64,000 nt of DNA from NCBI RefSeq assembly GCF_008843165.1, contig NZ_CP044427.1:682001-746000 (forward strand). The letters run 5' to 3'. Both the position numbers and the translations under genes were made by a program. Positions 31,565 to 40,213 of this stretch are shown here, piece after piece. The first letter of the stretch is position 1. Each line of letters starts with the position of its first letter. This stretch comes from Ornithinimicrobium pratense. GTDB taxonomy: Bacteria; Actinomycetota; Actinomycetes; Actinomycetales; Dermatophilaceae. The notes under the pieces were generated by a model that searched no databases, was not told the DNA's origin, and worked only from the letters and a program-made list of their open reading frames with translations.

Positions 31565-32415
31565 GCACGCAGCAGACCCCGACGACGGGGGAGGCGGGAG
31601 CGCACGCCGGACGGACGCAGCGCATGCCTGCCGGCCTGGCCTCGTTGTCCTCCGGCAACGTGCGGGCCGTCCTGGAGCGGGGCTTCACCGTCATCCGCAA
31701 CCAGAACTGGATGATTCTGGTCTCCGGTTTCTTCGAGCCGGTCTTCTACCTGCTCGCGATGGGCGTGGGCATGGGGATGCTCGTCGGCCAGGTCGAAGGG
31801 CCGGGCGGCGCGCCGATCACCTACGCCGCCTACATCGCCCCGGCGCTGCTGGCGACCTCGGCGATGAACGGCGCAATCTACGACTCGACCTGGAACGTCT
31901 TCTTCAAGCTGCGCTTCGCCAAGCTCTACCAGGCGATGCTGCAGACCTCGCTGGGCCCGCTGGACGTGGCGCTGGGCGAGATCTTCATGGCGCTCTTTCG
32001 TGGCTTCATCTACGCCCTGGGCTTCCTCGGGGTGCTCGCGGCGATGGGGCTGGTCACCTCGTGGTGGGCACTGGCGATGGTGCCCGTCGCGGTGCTGATC
32101 GCCTTCGGCTTCGCGGCCCTGGGGATGGCGGTCACCAGCTATCTGACCAGCTTCCAGCAGATGGACCTCATCAACTTTCTCATGCTGCCGATGTTTCTCT
32201 TCTCGGCCACCCTCTACCCCATCACCGTCTATCCCGAGGCGGTCCAGTGGCTGGTCATGGCGATGCCGTTGTGGCATGGCGTGGAGCTGATGCGCCAGCT
32301 GTCGGTCGGCCATCTGACCGGGGCCACGCTGGTGCACGTCGGCTACTTCCTGGGCATGACCGTCGTGGGTCTGTGGCTGACCACGGTCCGCCTGCGGGCC
32401 CTCTTCCTGCGGTAG
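31561..32415 (+). CDS. ABC-2 type permease, second subunit
   Basis: A 284-residue permease homologous to the preceding one: FFEPVFYLLAMGVGMG, then the late motif MFLFSATLYPITVYPEAVQW. Six membrane segments are expected. GTGA overlap with the first permease. Substrate unknown; this architecture occurs in daunorubicin-type and lipid exporters. Confidence 0.88.
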   Translation: MSTQQTPTTGEAGAHAGRTQRMPAGLASLSSGNVRAVLERGFTVIRNQNWMILVSGFFEPVFYLLAMGVGMGMLVGQVEGPGGAPITYAAYIAPALLATSAMNGAIYDSTWNVFFKLRFAKLYQAMLQTSLGPLDVALGEIFMALFRGFIYALGFLGVLAAMGLVTSWWALAMVPVAVLIAFGFAALGMAVTSYLTSFQQMDLINFLMLPMFLFSATLYPITVYPEAVQWLVMAMPLWHGVELMRQLSVGHLTGATLVHVGYFLGMTVVGLWLTTVRLRALFLR

Positions 32416-32464
32416 CGCCGCGGGCCGGGTCATGGCCCATCCGTTCGCCCGCCGACGACTTTCG

Positions 32465-32470
32465 TAGGCT
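32465..32470 (+). promoter_or_regulatory. -10 hexamer for the KARI-like gene
   Basis: TAGGCT, 7 nt before the GTG at 32478. A dedicated promoter argues against this gene being mere debris. Confidence 0.5.
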
Positions 32471-32477
32471 GGGGGAC

Positions 32478-33347
32478 GTGAGCAGCCTGCTGGACCCCGA
32501 GTCCGCCGACCTGACCCTGCTCCAGGACCGCCAGGTGGCGGTGCTGGGGTATGACGCGATGGCGGCGGCGCACGCGCTGAACCTGCGGGACAGCGGGGTG
32601 GACGTGCGGGTCGGCATCGACCCGGACAGCCGGGCCGCGGCCCGGGCCGAGCTCGACGGACTGATGGTGCTGACCCCCACGCAGGCTCTCGACGCCAGCG
32701 ATATCGTCCTGGTCGCCCCGGAGAACGGTGTGGTCCCTGGCCTGTCCGACCAGGACCTGCGGGTCCTCCTCGCCGGGCACACCGAGCCCGGTGACATGGT
32801 CATCGTCACCGGCGCCACCGCCCCGCCGCCGGTGCCCGACGGGGTCGATCTGGTGATGCTGGCCGCTGTGGGGGACGGGGACCGGGTGCGCGAGGAGTAC
32901 CTCGACGGTCGCGGCTGCCCGGCCCTGGTCGCGGTGGCCCAGGACCAGTCCGGGGCGGCCTGGGCGACCCTGACGGCCTACGCCGCGGCCATGGGGTCGC
33001 TGCGTTCGGGCGCTGTCATCACCACCCTCGAGCATCACGCGCTGGCCCAGGAGCACGCCGAGCGCCGAGTTCATCTGCCGCTGCTCCGGTCCCTGACCGA
33101 TGCCTTCGACGAGCTGGTGGCGAAGGGCGTCGAGGAGGAGGTCGCCTACCTGGCCGTCGTGCACGACCTCAAGACCCGCGTGGACCAGATCTACGTCGCC
33201 GGGCTGGCCGCCCAGCACGGACCCGACGGGCGTCCGGGCGAGGAGCTCCGGGAAGGTGCCCGCTCCCGTCGGGAGGCAGCCCGGGCGGCGCACCCGCTGG
33301 AGCGCGTCGGCCAGCGGGTCCGGGCGATGATGAGCTGGATCCGCTGA
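32478..33347 (+). CDS. Ketol-acid reductoisomerase-like protein, catalytically degenerate
   Basis: The 289 residues align end to end by eye with class I ketol-acid reductoisomerase (IlvC). ADLTLLQDRQVAVLGY and HALNLRDSGVDVRVG match the N-terminus, the middle GCPALVAVAQDQSG and AYAAAMGSLRSGAVITT match, and AHPLERVGQRVRAMMSW matches the C-terminus. The family's GYGSQG nucleotide loop is GYDAMA (24-29). The catalytic His region reads VTGATAPPP, and the APKGPGH lysine region reads AAVGDGD. By my alignment, of four metal-binding acids one is Gln, one Ala, one Asp and one Glu is kept. About 45 residues shorter than IlvC. It cannot be a normal KARI; a regulatory or structural role is inference. It sits just upstream of ilvE. 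Confidence 0.8.
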   Translation: MSSLLDPESADLTLLQDRQVAVLGYDAMAAAHALNLRDSGVDVRVGIDPDSRAAARAELDGLMVLTPTQALDASDIVLVAPENGVVPGLSDQDLRVLLAGHTEPGDMVIVTGATAPPPVPDGVDLVMLAAVGDGDRVREEYLDGRGCPALVAVAQDQSGAAWATLTAYAAAMGSLRSGAVITTLEHHALAQEHAERRVHLPLLRSLTDAFDELVAKGVEEEVAYLAVVHDLKTRVDQIYVAGLAAQHGPDGRPGEELREGARSRREAARAAHPLERVGQRVRAMMSWIR

Positions 33348-33452
33348 CCGGCAGGCCGTCCGACAGCCACCTCCTGGCCGAGTCACCGCAGGCCCCGCCT
33401 GACCCCGTGCGCGTGACGGCGACACCCGTGAGGTGCAGCATGACGTGGACGG

Positions 33453-33458
33453 TAACCT
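33453..33458 (+). promoter_or_regulatory. -10 hexamer for ilvE
   Basis: TAACCT, 7 nt before the ATG. No ribosome site is visible upstream of ilvE. Confidence 0.5.
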
Positions 33459-33465
33459 GACCCCC

Positions 33466-34566
33466 ATGACCCAGACGTCGTCGCCCACGCCCTTCCAGAT
33501 CAGTCTGCGCAGCGACCGCACCAGCGCCGACGAGATCTCCCAGTTGCTGGAAAGCCCAGGGTTCGGCTCCTTGTTCACCGAGCACATGGTGCTGGTGGAG
33601 TGGGACCGCGAGCAGGGCTGGCACGGCGCGCGCCTGATGCCCTACGGGCCGCTCCCGTTGGAGCCCTCCGCGGCGGTCTTTCACTACGCCCAGGAGATCT
33701 TCGAGGGGATGAAGGCCTACCGGCACGACGACGGCTCGGTCTGGACCTTCCGTCCCGAGCGCAACGCGGAGCGGTTCAACTCCTCGGCCCGCCGGATGGC
33801 GATGCCTGAGCTGCCGCCGACCATCTTCCTGGACGCGATCCGGGCGTTGGTCGAGGTCGACCAGGGCTGGGTGCCGCCGGCCGGCACGGGGGAGACCTCG
33901 CTCTACCTGCGCCCGTTCATGATCGCCACCGAGGAGGCGCTGGGTGTCCGCCCCTCCAACCGTTATCTGTTCACCGTGATCGCCTCCCCGGCCGGGTCCT
34001 ACTTCAGCGGCGGGCTCACGCCGGTCAGCCTCTGGGTCAGCGACCAGTACGTCCGCGCCGCCCCGGGCGGGACCGGCTTCGCCAAGACCGGTGGCAACTA
34101 CGCCGCGTCCCTGGCGAGCCAGGCCGAGGGTATCCAGCACGGCTGCGACCAGGTGGTCTTCCTCGACGCGGTCGAGCACCGGTATGTCGAGGAGCTGGGC
34201 GGGATGAACCTGTTCTTCCTCTACGCCGACGGCCGGGTGGTCACCCCGGAGCTGTCCGGCACCATCCTGCCGGGGGTCACCCGCGCCTCCCTCCTGGACC
34301 TGGCCCGCGAACGCGGCCTCGTCGTGGAGGAGCGCCGGTTCAGCATCGACGAGTGGCGCGAGGGCGTGGCTTCCGGTGAGATCACCGAGGTCTTCGCCTG
34401 CGGCACCGCCGCGGTCATCACCCCCGTCGGCAAGCTGGCCTGGAACGGTGGCGAGCTGGACATGCCGCAGGAGCACACGCTGACCATGGAGCTGCGCCAA
34501 GAGCTGCTCGACATCCAGTACGGCCGCGCCGAGGACCGGCACGGCTGGCTCTACCAGCTGGTCTGA
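33466..34566 (+). CDS. ilvE: Branched-chain amino acid aminotransferase
   Basis: A fold-type IV PLP enzyme transferring amino groups between glutamate and the keto acids of Leu, Ile and Val. Its 366 residues include FHYAQEIFEGMKAYR, PLP lysine K207 in FAKTGGNYAASL, then VEELGGMNLFFLY and ACGTAAVITPVG. The ATG was chosen over an upstream start because of the -10 hexamer and similarity. The last 16 bp overlap the convergent gene. Confidence 0.96.
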   Translation: MTQTSSPTPFQISLRSDRTSADEISQLLESPGFGSLFTEHMVLVEWDREQGWHGARLMPYGPLPLEPSAAVFHYAQEIFEGMKAYRHDDGSVWTFRPERNAERFNSSARRMAMPELPPTIFLDAIRALVEVDQGWVPPAGTGETSLYLRPFMIATEEALGVRPSNRYLFTVIASPAGSYFSGGLTPVSLWVSDQYVRAAPGGTGFAKTGGNYAASLASQAEGIQHGCDQVVFLDAVEHRYVEELGGMNLFFLYADGRVVTPELSGTILPGVTRASLLDLARERGLVVEERRFSIDEWREGVASGEITEVFACGTAAVITPVGKLAWNGGELDMPQEHTLTMELRQELLDIQYGRAEDRHGWLYQLV

Positions 34567-35495
34567 CCAACGACCGTCTGGGCCGGGTCCGCCGCCGGGA
34601 TGCCGGGCGGGTCGGACAACGCGGTGTCCCCGGCGCCGACGACCGTCTCCAGCACGTCCAGCAGCTCGCGCCGCAGGGCGTTGCTGCGCACGGTGAACGC
34701 GCGCTGCGCCTCGACATACTCCGCCTTGCCCTGCGGCGTCTCGATCCGCACCGGCTGGTAGCCGAGCTCGCGCAGGTCGTAGGGGGCGGCGCGCATGTCC
34801 AGCTCACGGATGTCGCGGGCGAGCGCGAAGGCGCGCAGGGTCAGTTCGCTCGGCACCAGCGGGCTGAGCTTGTAGGACCACTTGTAGAGGTCCATCCCGG
34901 CGTGTAGGCAGCCTGGCTGCTCCGTCGCGGTCTGGCCCTCACGGGTGGGCGCCAGCGTGTTGCGTGGGGCGGCCTGCGGGGTGAAGAAGCGGTAGGCGTC
35001 GAAGTGCGAGCAGGCGACCTGGTGGGACTCCACGACCTCGTCGGTGCCCTCGGCCCCCAGGCGCAGCGGCCAGCTCTGGTGCCGGAGCTGCTCCTCATCG
35101 GCGCGGTAGACCATCGCCCACTCGTGCAGCCCGAAGCAGCCGAACCGGCCGGGGCGGGACAGGGTCCCCCGCAGCAGGTCCCGGACGAAGTCGACGGCCC
35201 CACGCCGCCGGGTCAGCACCGCGGCCACGTCCACGTATGCGGTGCCGTCTGCGGGGGACACGGCATACCCGCTCCAGCCGGCCCGCTCGCTGGCGCCCTC
35301 GAGCGCCAGACCGGGGCCGGGGTGCCAGCGGGAGAGCTGGGCGGGGCGCAGGGAGTAGTACTCCCAGAGGAAGTCGTCGACGGGGTGCGTGCGGCCCTCG
35401 ACCCGGCGGGCGAGGCGGTCGGCGGCCAGCTGCTCCACGGCAGCGGCGTGCTGCTCGGCGCGGGGGCGCCACTCGGACTGAAGAAGGACCTGCAC
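34551..35495 (-). CDS. Conserved actinobacterial protein, often labelled 3-methyladenine DNA glycosylase
   Basis: A 314-residue soluble protein opening with HAAAVEQLAADRLARR and HPVDDFLWEYYSLRPAQLSRWHPG, a hallmark of a family commonly carried as '3-methyladenine DNA glycosylase'. I see no helix-hairpin-helix or other glycosylase active-site motif to support that label. Middle landmarks are FGCFGLHEWAMVYR and GCLHAGMDLYKWSYKL. GTG start with TACGCT 8 nt before it. Convergent overlap with ilvE. Confidence 0.65.
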   Translation of the reverse strand: MQVLLQSEWRPRAEQHAAAVEQLAADRLARRVEGRTHPVDDFLWEYYSLRPAQLSRWHPGPGLALEGASERAGWSGYAVSPADGTAYVDVAAVLTRRRGAVDFVRDLLRGTLSRPGRFGCFGLHEWAMVYRADEEQLRHQSWPLRLGAEGTDEVVESHQVACSHFDAYRFFTPQAAPRNTLAPTREGQTATEQPGCLHAGMDLYKWSYKLSPLVPSELTLRAFALARDIRELDMRAAPYDLRELGYQPVRIETPQGKAEYVEAQRAFTVRSNALRRELLDVLETVVGAGDTALSDPPGIPAADPAQTVVGQTSW

Positions 35496-35503
35496 GACGT
35501 CCC

Positions 35504-35509
35504 AGCGTA
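35504..35509 (-). promoter_or_regulatory. -10 hexamer for the glycosylase-labelled gene
   Basis: TACGCT on the minus strand, 8 nt from the GTG at 35495; shares a 120-bp divergent intergenic region with the M20 gene. Confidence 0.45.
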
Positions 35510-35603
35510 GGTGCTTTCAGCACCGCCGGTTCGAACGCCCACGCCCACGCTCACTCGGCCGCCGGTGCAGGGGCCTTGGTTGGCGCACCGGAAGGCCCGG
35601 CGG

Positions 35604-35609
35604 CAGACT
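35604..35609 (+). promoter_or_regulatory. -10-like hexamer for the M20 amidohydrolase
   Basis: CAGACT, 7 nt before the ATG; a CANNNT variant. Confidence 0.35.
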
Positions 35610-35616
35610 GGGCCCC

Positions 35617-36840
35617 ATGACAGCAGCCCAGAGCCTGATCAGCGAGGAGTTGCGCGCGCAGCTTGAGGCCGACTATCGGCACCTGCACGCCCACCCGGAG
35701 CTGTCGATGCAGGAGCACCGCACGGCGGGCTTCATCGAAGGGCGGCTGAGCGAGTTGGGAGTGGAGCACTTCCGTTGCGGGGGAACGGGTGTCGTGGCAG
35801 TGCTTCGGAACGGGGACGGCCCTACGCTCGCCTACCGGGCCGACACCGACGGGCTGCCGATCGCCGAGGAGACCGGCCTGGAGTGGAGCAGCGAGGCGAC
35901 CGGAAGGCTGCCGGACGGGACGGAGGTCCCGGTCATGCACGGGTGCGGTCACGACACCCACGTCGCGGTCGCGCTGGCCCTGACCCGCGCGCTGCTCGAG
36001 CACCGGGACGAGTGGGCGGGGACGGTCGTGCTGGTCTTCCAGCCGGGCGAGGAGACCGCGGCCGGCGCCGCGGCGATGGTGGCGGACGGGCTGTGGGACC
36101 GCGCGCCGCGCGCAGAGGCGGTCTACGGCCAGCACGTGATGGCGCACCTGGCCGGCACCATCAGGCTGCCGGTCGGCACCGCGATGGCGATGGCCGACTC
36201 GTGGCAGATCACCCTGCGCGGCCGCCAGGCGCACGGCTCCCAGCCGCACAACTCCATCGACCCGATCGTGCTCGGCTCGCACCTGGTGACCCGGCTGCAG
36301 TCCGTCGTCTCCCGCACCGTGAACCCCCGCGACGTGGCCGTGGTCACCGTCGGCACCTTTCACGCCGGCACCAAGGAGAACATCATCCCCCAGACCGCCG
36401 TGCTGGGCCTGAACATGCGGGCCTTCACAGACCAGGTCCGCGACACCGTGCTGGCCGGGATCCGGCGCACCGTGGAGGGGGAGGTGCTCGCGTCCGGTGC
36501 GCCGGAGGCGCAGATCGAAGAGCTCTACCGCTTCCCCGCTTGCGTCAACGACCCGGAGGAGAGCGAGCGGGTGCTGCAGGTGCTGCGCGCGGAGCTGGGC
36601 GAGGACCAGGTGAAGGTCGTCGAGCCGGTGACCGGCAGCGAGGACGTCGGGGTGCTGGCCAGCGCGATCGGGGCGCCGCTCGTCTACTGGTTCAACGGCG
36701 GGCACCCGCGGGAGGTGCTCGAAGGTGACCAACCCGTGCCGGGCAATCACAGCCCGCACTTCGCCCCCGTCGCCCAGCCGACGCTGGACACCGGGCTGCG
36801 GGCTGCGCTGGCGGTGCTGCTGAGCCGGGTCGGGCACTGA
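35617..36840 (+). CDS. M20 family metallopeptidase / amidohydrolase
   Basis: A 407-residue cytoplasmic dizinc hydrolase of the hippurate/IAA-amino-acid hydrolase type. It has YRADTDGLPI, MHGCGHDTH (Cys and His ligands), FQPGEET (catalytic Glu pair), an inserted dimerisation domain around 185-290 and a C-terminal NHSPHFAPV with the last His. It probably removes an acyl group from an N-acyl amino acid; substrate unknown. Confidence 0.9.
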   Translation: MTAAQSLISEELRAQLEADYRHLHAHPELSMQEHRTAGFIEGRLSELGVEHFRCGGTGVVAVLRNGDGPTLAYRADTDGLPIAEETGLEWSSEATGRLPDGTEVPVMHGCGHDTHVAVALALTRALLEHRDEWAGTVVLVFQPGEETAAGAAAMVADGLWDRAPRAEAVYGQHVMAHLAGTIRLPVGTAMAMADSWQITLRGRQAHGSQPHNSIDPIVLGSHLVTRLQSVVSRTVNPRDVAVVTVGTFHAGTKENIIPQTAVLGLNMRAFTDQVRDTVLAGIRRTVEGEVLASGAPEAQIEELYRFPACVNDPEESERVLQVLRAELGEDQVKVVEPVTGSEDVGVLASAIGAPLVYWFNGGHPREVLEGDQPVPGNHSPHFAPVAQPTLDTGLRAALAVLLSRVGH

Positions 36841-36987
36841 GAGGAGACACCAGCCGCTGGCCAGATCCCTGGGCACGGACAATGGTCGACCGCAGGGGAT
36901 ATCTCCACGTTCGCAGCCAGTGACCCTGCATGGGCAGTTCCTCCTGCCTCGCCGCGGAGCGGGTCATCCGCCCTCGGCGGCAGCGCC

Positions 36988-36993
36988 TACCCT
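36988..36993 (+). promoter_or_regulatory. -10 hexamer for the FAH-family gene
   Basis: TACCCT, 7 nt before the ATG at 37001. It supports that start over an in-frame codon 27 triplets upstream. Confidence 0.5.
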
Positions 36994-37000
36994 TGAGCCT

Positions 37001-37807
37001 ATGCGTATCTGCCGATTCACCACCGGTGACGACCCGCGGTTCGGTCTTGTGGACGGGGCCGGTGAGAAGATCGCCGAGATCACCGGGGACCCCCTCTACA
37101 GCCGCATCGAGCTGACCGGGCACACCCATCAGGTCGACGACGTCCGACTGCTCGCCCCCGTCATACCGCGCAGCAAGGTGGTGGCGGTCGGGCGCAACTA
37201 CGCTGACCACGCCCGGGAGATGGGCAACGGCCTCCCGACCCAGCCGATGCTCTTCCTCATCCCCAACACCTCGGTGTGCGGTCCCGGTGACCCGGTCGTC
37301 ATCCCCTCCTTCGTGTCCGAGGTGTCGTACGAAGTCGAGCTGGCCGTGGTCATCGGCCGGATGTGCAAGGACGTCGCCGTCGAGGACGCCCCGGGCGTGA
37401 TCTTCGGCTACACCGTCGCCAACGACGTCACCGCGCGAGACCTGCAGCGCGGTGACGGGCAGTGGGCGCGGGCCAAGGGCATGGACACCTTCACCCCGCT
37501 CGGGCCCTGGATCGAGACCGACCTGGATGTCGCCGACGTGCGGCTGACCAGCTTCGTCGACGGCGAGCCCCGCCAGGACGGCACCACTGCGGACATGGTC
37601 TTCGGCATCGGCGAGATCGTCGCCCACGCGTCGGCGGCGTTCACCCTCCTCCCTGGTGACATCCTGCTCACCGGGACTCCGGCCGGGGTCGGCCCGATCA
37701 CCGCGGGCCAGCGCTGCGAGGTGGCGGCCGAGGGCATCGGCTCGCTGAGCAACCCGTTCGTGGCGGCCGAGCCTGCGGGCGCCGACCCGGTTGTCGACGA
37801 GGGCTGA
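37001..37807 (+). CDS. Fumarylacetoacetate hydrolase family protein
   Basis: A 268-residue FAH-fold enzyme. The N-terminal cap (1-60) is followed by [31 protein letters not shown] with metal-binding Glu pair, [15 protein letters not shown], and [16 protein letters not shown] at the end. Members hydrolyse or decarboxylate acylpyruvates and oxaloacetate-like compounds. The metal site looks intact; substrate unknown. The murI reading frame begins at or beside its stop. Confidence 0.87.
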   Translation: MRICRFTTGDDPRFGLVDGAGEKIAEITGDPLYSRIELTGHTHQVDDVRLLAPVIPRSKVVAVGRNYADHAREMGNGLPTQPMLFLIPNTSVCGPGDPVVIPSFVSEVSYEVELAVVIGRMCKDVAVEDAPGVIFGYTVANDVTARDLQRGDGQWARAKGMDTFTPLGPWIETDLDVADVRLTSFVDGEPRQDGTTADMVFGIGEIVAHASAAFTLLPGDILLTGTPAGVGPITAGQRCEVAAEGIGSLSNPFVAAEPAGADPVVDEG

Positions 37808-37814
37808 GCAGGCC

Positions 37815-38633
37815 GTGCCCCAGTCCCCGATCGGGGTCTTTGACTCCGGCTTCGGCGGGCTCACGGTGGCCCGGGAGATCCTCGACCAGCTCCCGCAGGA
37901 GTCGGTGCTCTACCTCGGTGACACCGCCCGCACCCCCTACGGACCGCGGCCGATCGCGGAGGTGCGCCAACTGGCTCTGGAGTGCCTGGACCGGCTCGTC
38001 GACCACGGCGTGAAGGCGCTCGTCATCGCCTGCAACAGCGCCTCCGCGGCGGTCCTCGCCGACGCGCGGGAGCGGTATGCCGTGCCGGTCGTGGAGGTCA
38101 TCCGGCCGGCCGTGCGCCGCGCAGTGGCGGTGACCCGGTCCGGACGGATCGGAGTGATCTGCACGCAGGCCACCCACCAGTCCCGTGCCTACGTCGACTC
38201 CTTCGTCGCCGCCCCGCCCCACGTCGAGGTGTTCTCCCAGCCCTGCCCCCGCTTCGTGGAGCTGGTCGAGGCCGGCATCACCAGCGGGCCCGAGGTGCTC
38301 CAGGTCGCCCGGGACTACCTCGCCCCCCTGCACGAGCAGGAGATCGACACCCTCATCCTGGGCTGCACGCACTACCCCCTGCTGGCCTCGGCGCTGCAGT
38401 ACGTCCTGGGGGAGCAGGTCTCGCTCGTCTCCTCAGCCGCCGCCACAGCCGCCGACCTCTACCGGGTGCTCACCGAGAGAGGGCTGCTGGCCCCCCGCCA
38501 CAACAAGCCGGCGCACCAGTGGCTGACGACCGGCGACCCGCACGGCTTCACCTTCCTGGCCAGGCGCTTCCTGGGCCCCGAGGTCGAGCAGGTGCACCAG
38601 GCGTTCGTGGGGCGGGCCGAGGAGCGGGTCTGA
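37815..38633 (+). CDS. murI: Glutamate racemase
   Basis: Makes D-glutamate for peptidoglycan. From GTG, 272 residues starting [18 protein letters not shown], with the two catalytic cysteines C73 (ACNSAS) and C184 (LGCTHYPLL). The frame also offers TTG at 37791, overlapping the previous gene by 17 bp. GTG was preferred because similarity begins there. In related genomes it heads a murI-(MBL fold)-rph-rdgB group, which is split here. Confidence 0.95.
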   Translation: MPQSPIGVFDSGFGGLTVAREILDQLPQESVLYLGDTARTPYGPRPIAEVRQLALECLDRLVDHGVKALVIACNSASAAVLADARERYAVPVVEVIRPAVRRAVAVTRSGRIGVICTQATHQSRAYVDSFVAAPPHVEVFSQPCPRFVELVEAGITSGPEVLQVARDYLAPLHEQEIDTLILGCTHYPLLASALQYVLGEQVSLVSSAAATAADLYRVLTERGLLAPRHNKPAHQWLTTGDPHGFTFLARRFLGPEVEQVHQAFVGRAEERV

Positions 38634-38682
38634 CGTCGGTGGCGCCGGGTCGCCGCGAGCAGCTCCACGAGGATGAGTCGGA

Positions 38683-39231
38683 CTACGCAACCCTGTCCCA
38701 CACCACTTCACCGTCGCTGGTCAACCGAGCGCCTTCGCTCACCGGGTGGTCGGTGAGCCGGCCGTCGTGCATGAGGTGGCGGACCTCGACGTCATACCGG
38801 AGCGTGGCGACATCGGCGACGATCCGGCGGTGGCACCGCCACCAGACCGTCTCGCTGCACATGATGACCGTGCGCCGCGCTGCCGCGTCGGCGAGGAGTT
38901 GCTCCATGGCCGCGGCGAACGGTGGGGTGCGGGTCCCGGCGGCGTAGGCACGGAACTGGTCGACCCGCCACCAGGGGTCCGGGCTCTGCGCGTCATCCTC
39001 GGCGGTCAGCCGGCGGCGCCCGCCGAGCCGCTCGTCCCACCGGTAGCCGACGCCGCGCGCCGGGAGCCACTCCTGGAGCGCCTCCTGGCGCGAGTCCGGG
39101 TTGTGCCGGCTGGCGGGGAAGCGGCGGACGTCGACGAGATGCTCCACCCCGGCCCGCGTCAGCAGGTCACCGAGGCCGTGGCGGTCCAGCGTGCCGTGCC
39201 CCACGGTCAGCACAGTGGATTGCTCTGGCAT
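38683..39231 (-). CDS. DUF488 domain protein
   Basis: A 182-residue protein beginning with TVGHGTLD, then VDVRRFPASRHN and YRWDERLGGRR, and with MCSETVWWRCHRRIVAD near 118-135, a typical DUF488 layout including the conserved Cys. The family is uncharacterised; a nucleotide or DNA link has been suggested but I see no direct evidence. TAGCAT lies 6 nt before the ATG. It interrupts the murI to MBL-fold order on the opposite strand. Confidence 0.85.
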   Translation of the reverse strand: MPEQSTVLTVGHGTLDRHGLGDLLTRAGVEHLVDVRRFPASRHNPDSRQEALQEWLPARGVGYRWDERLGGRRRLTAEDDAQSPDPWWRVDQFRAYAAGTRTPPFAAAMEQLLADAAARRTVIMCSETVWWRCHRRIVADVATLRYDVEVRHLMHDGRLTDHPVSEGARLTSDGEVVWDRVA

Positions 39232-39237
39232 GCCGCC

Positions 39238-39243
39238 ATGCTA
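39238..39243 (-). promoter_or_regulatory. -10 hexamer for the DUF488 gene
   Basis: TAGCAT on the minus strand, 6 nt from the ATG at 39231, within the 100-bp divergent region shared with the MBL-fold gene. Confidence 0.45.
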
Positions 39244-39331
39244 GGGACGGGGATGCCGTGTGTCGTCGCGATGCGCTGACGTGGGTCGCGCAGTCCTGCA
39301 CGGGCCTGCGGGTGTTTGGCACGATGGATGG

Positions 39332-40150
39332 ATGGACCTCACCATCGTCGGCTGCAGCGGGTCCGTCCCCGGCCCGGACAGCCCCGCCAGCTGTTACCTG
39401 GTCACCGCCGCCGACGGGGATCGGCTCTGGCGCGTGTTGCTCGACCTCGGCTCAGGGGCGTTCGGGGCGCTGCAACGCCACACCGATCCAGACTCCCTCG
39501 ACGCGGTGGTCCTGTCCCACCTGCACCCCGACCACTGCCTGGACCTCACCGCGCTCAAGGTCTGGCGCAGCCACGGGCCCGGCGGGCCCGGCGCCGACCT
39601 GCGCGTCTACGGGCCGGCAGGGACGGCCGAGCGGATGGCCCGGGCCTACGGCGTGGACAAGCCCTCGCCGATGACCGGGATGACCTTCCGCACCCTCGCG
39701 GACGGGCAGTCCTTCACCGTCGGGCCGTTCAGCATCACGCCCCACCGGGTGCGGCATCCCGTCCCCACCTTCGGGCTGCGGGTGGAGGCGGACGGCGCCG
39801 TGCTCGCCTACACGGGAGACACGGACACCTGCCCTGGGCTCGTGCCGCTGATGGCCGGTGCGGACATGGTGCTGGCCGAGGCCGCCTTCGTCGAGGGCCG
39901 GGACGAGGCGCGGGGCCTGCACCTGACCGGACGCCGCGCTGCGGAGGCCGTGGTCGAGGCCGGACAGCAGGGCGGGCAGGGACCGGTCGGCCGGTTACTG
40001 CTCACCCACCTGCCGCCCTGGACCCCGCCGGAGGTCGTGCTCGGCGAGGCGCGGGACGTCTGGGACGGCGCGACAGACGTAGTGCGGCCGGGTGCGACCT
40101 ACCGGATCGGGCCAGGGAGAGGGACGGTCGGAGCCGCCTCGGGGGTGTGA
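39332..40150 (+). CDS. Metallo-beta-lactamase-fold hydrolase (Rv1339-like)
   Basis: A 272-residue MBL-fold protein with HLHPDHCLDL as the zinc motif, HRVRHPVPTFGLR, YTGDTDTC (metal Asp) and LLTHLPPW near the end. Size and position downstream of murI recall the mycobacterial murI neighbour, reported to be an atypical cyclic-AMP phosphodiesterase; that role is inferred from context only. The ATG belongs to a run of ATGG repeats, and only this one is in frame with the conserved start MDLTIVGCSGS. Confidence 0.85.
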   Translation: MDLTIVGCSGSVPGPDSPASCYLVTAADGDRLWRVLLDLGSGAFGALQRHTDPDSLDAVVLSHLHPDHCLDLTALKVWRSHGPGGPGADLRVYGPAGTAERMARAYGVDKPSPMTGMTFRTLADGQSFTVGPFSITPHRVRHPVPTFGLRVEADGAVLAYTGDTDTCPGLVPLMAGADMVLAEAAFVEGRDEARGLHLTGRRAAEAVVEAGQQGGQGPVGRLLLTHLPPWTPPEVVLGEARDVWDGATDVVRPGATYRIGPGRGTVGAASGV

Positions 40151-40201
40151 CCGCGCACACCCCCCGCCCCGGCCATCAGCACCGTCGCCACCCGTCGGTG
40201 C

Positions 40202-40207
40202 CACACT
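40202..40207 (+). promoter_or_regulatory. -10-like hexamer for the AlkZ-like gene
   Basis: CACACT, 6 nt before the ATG; a CANNNT variant. Confidence 0.35.
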
Positions 40208-40213
40208 GAGTCG

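Noticed and set aside
34551..35495. Naming this gene a 3-methyladenine DNA glycosylase with a gene symbol
   Set aside because: The label is common for the family, but no glycosylase active-site motif is visible.
37791..37814. TTG start for murI
   Set aside because: It would overlap the previous gene by 17 bp and add eight residues lacking similarity; GTG at 37815 starts right at the conserved sequence.
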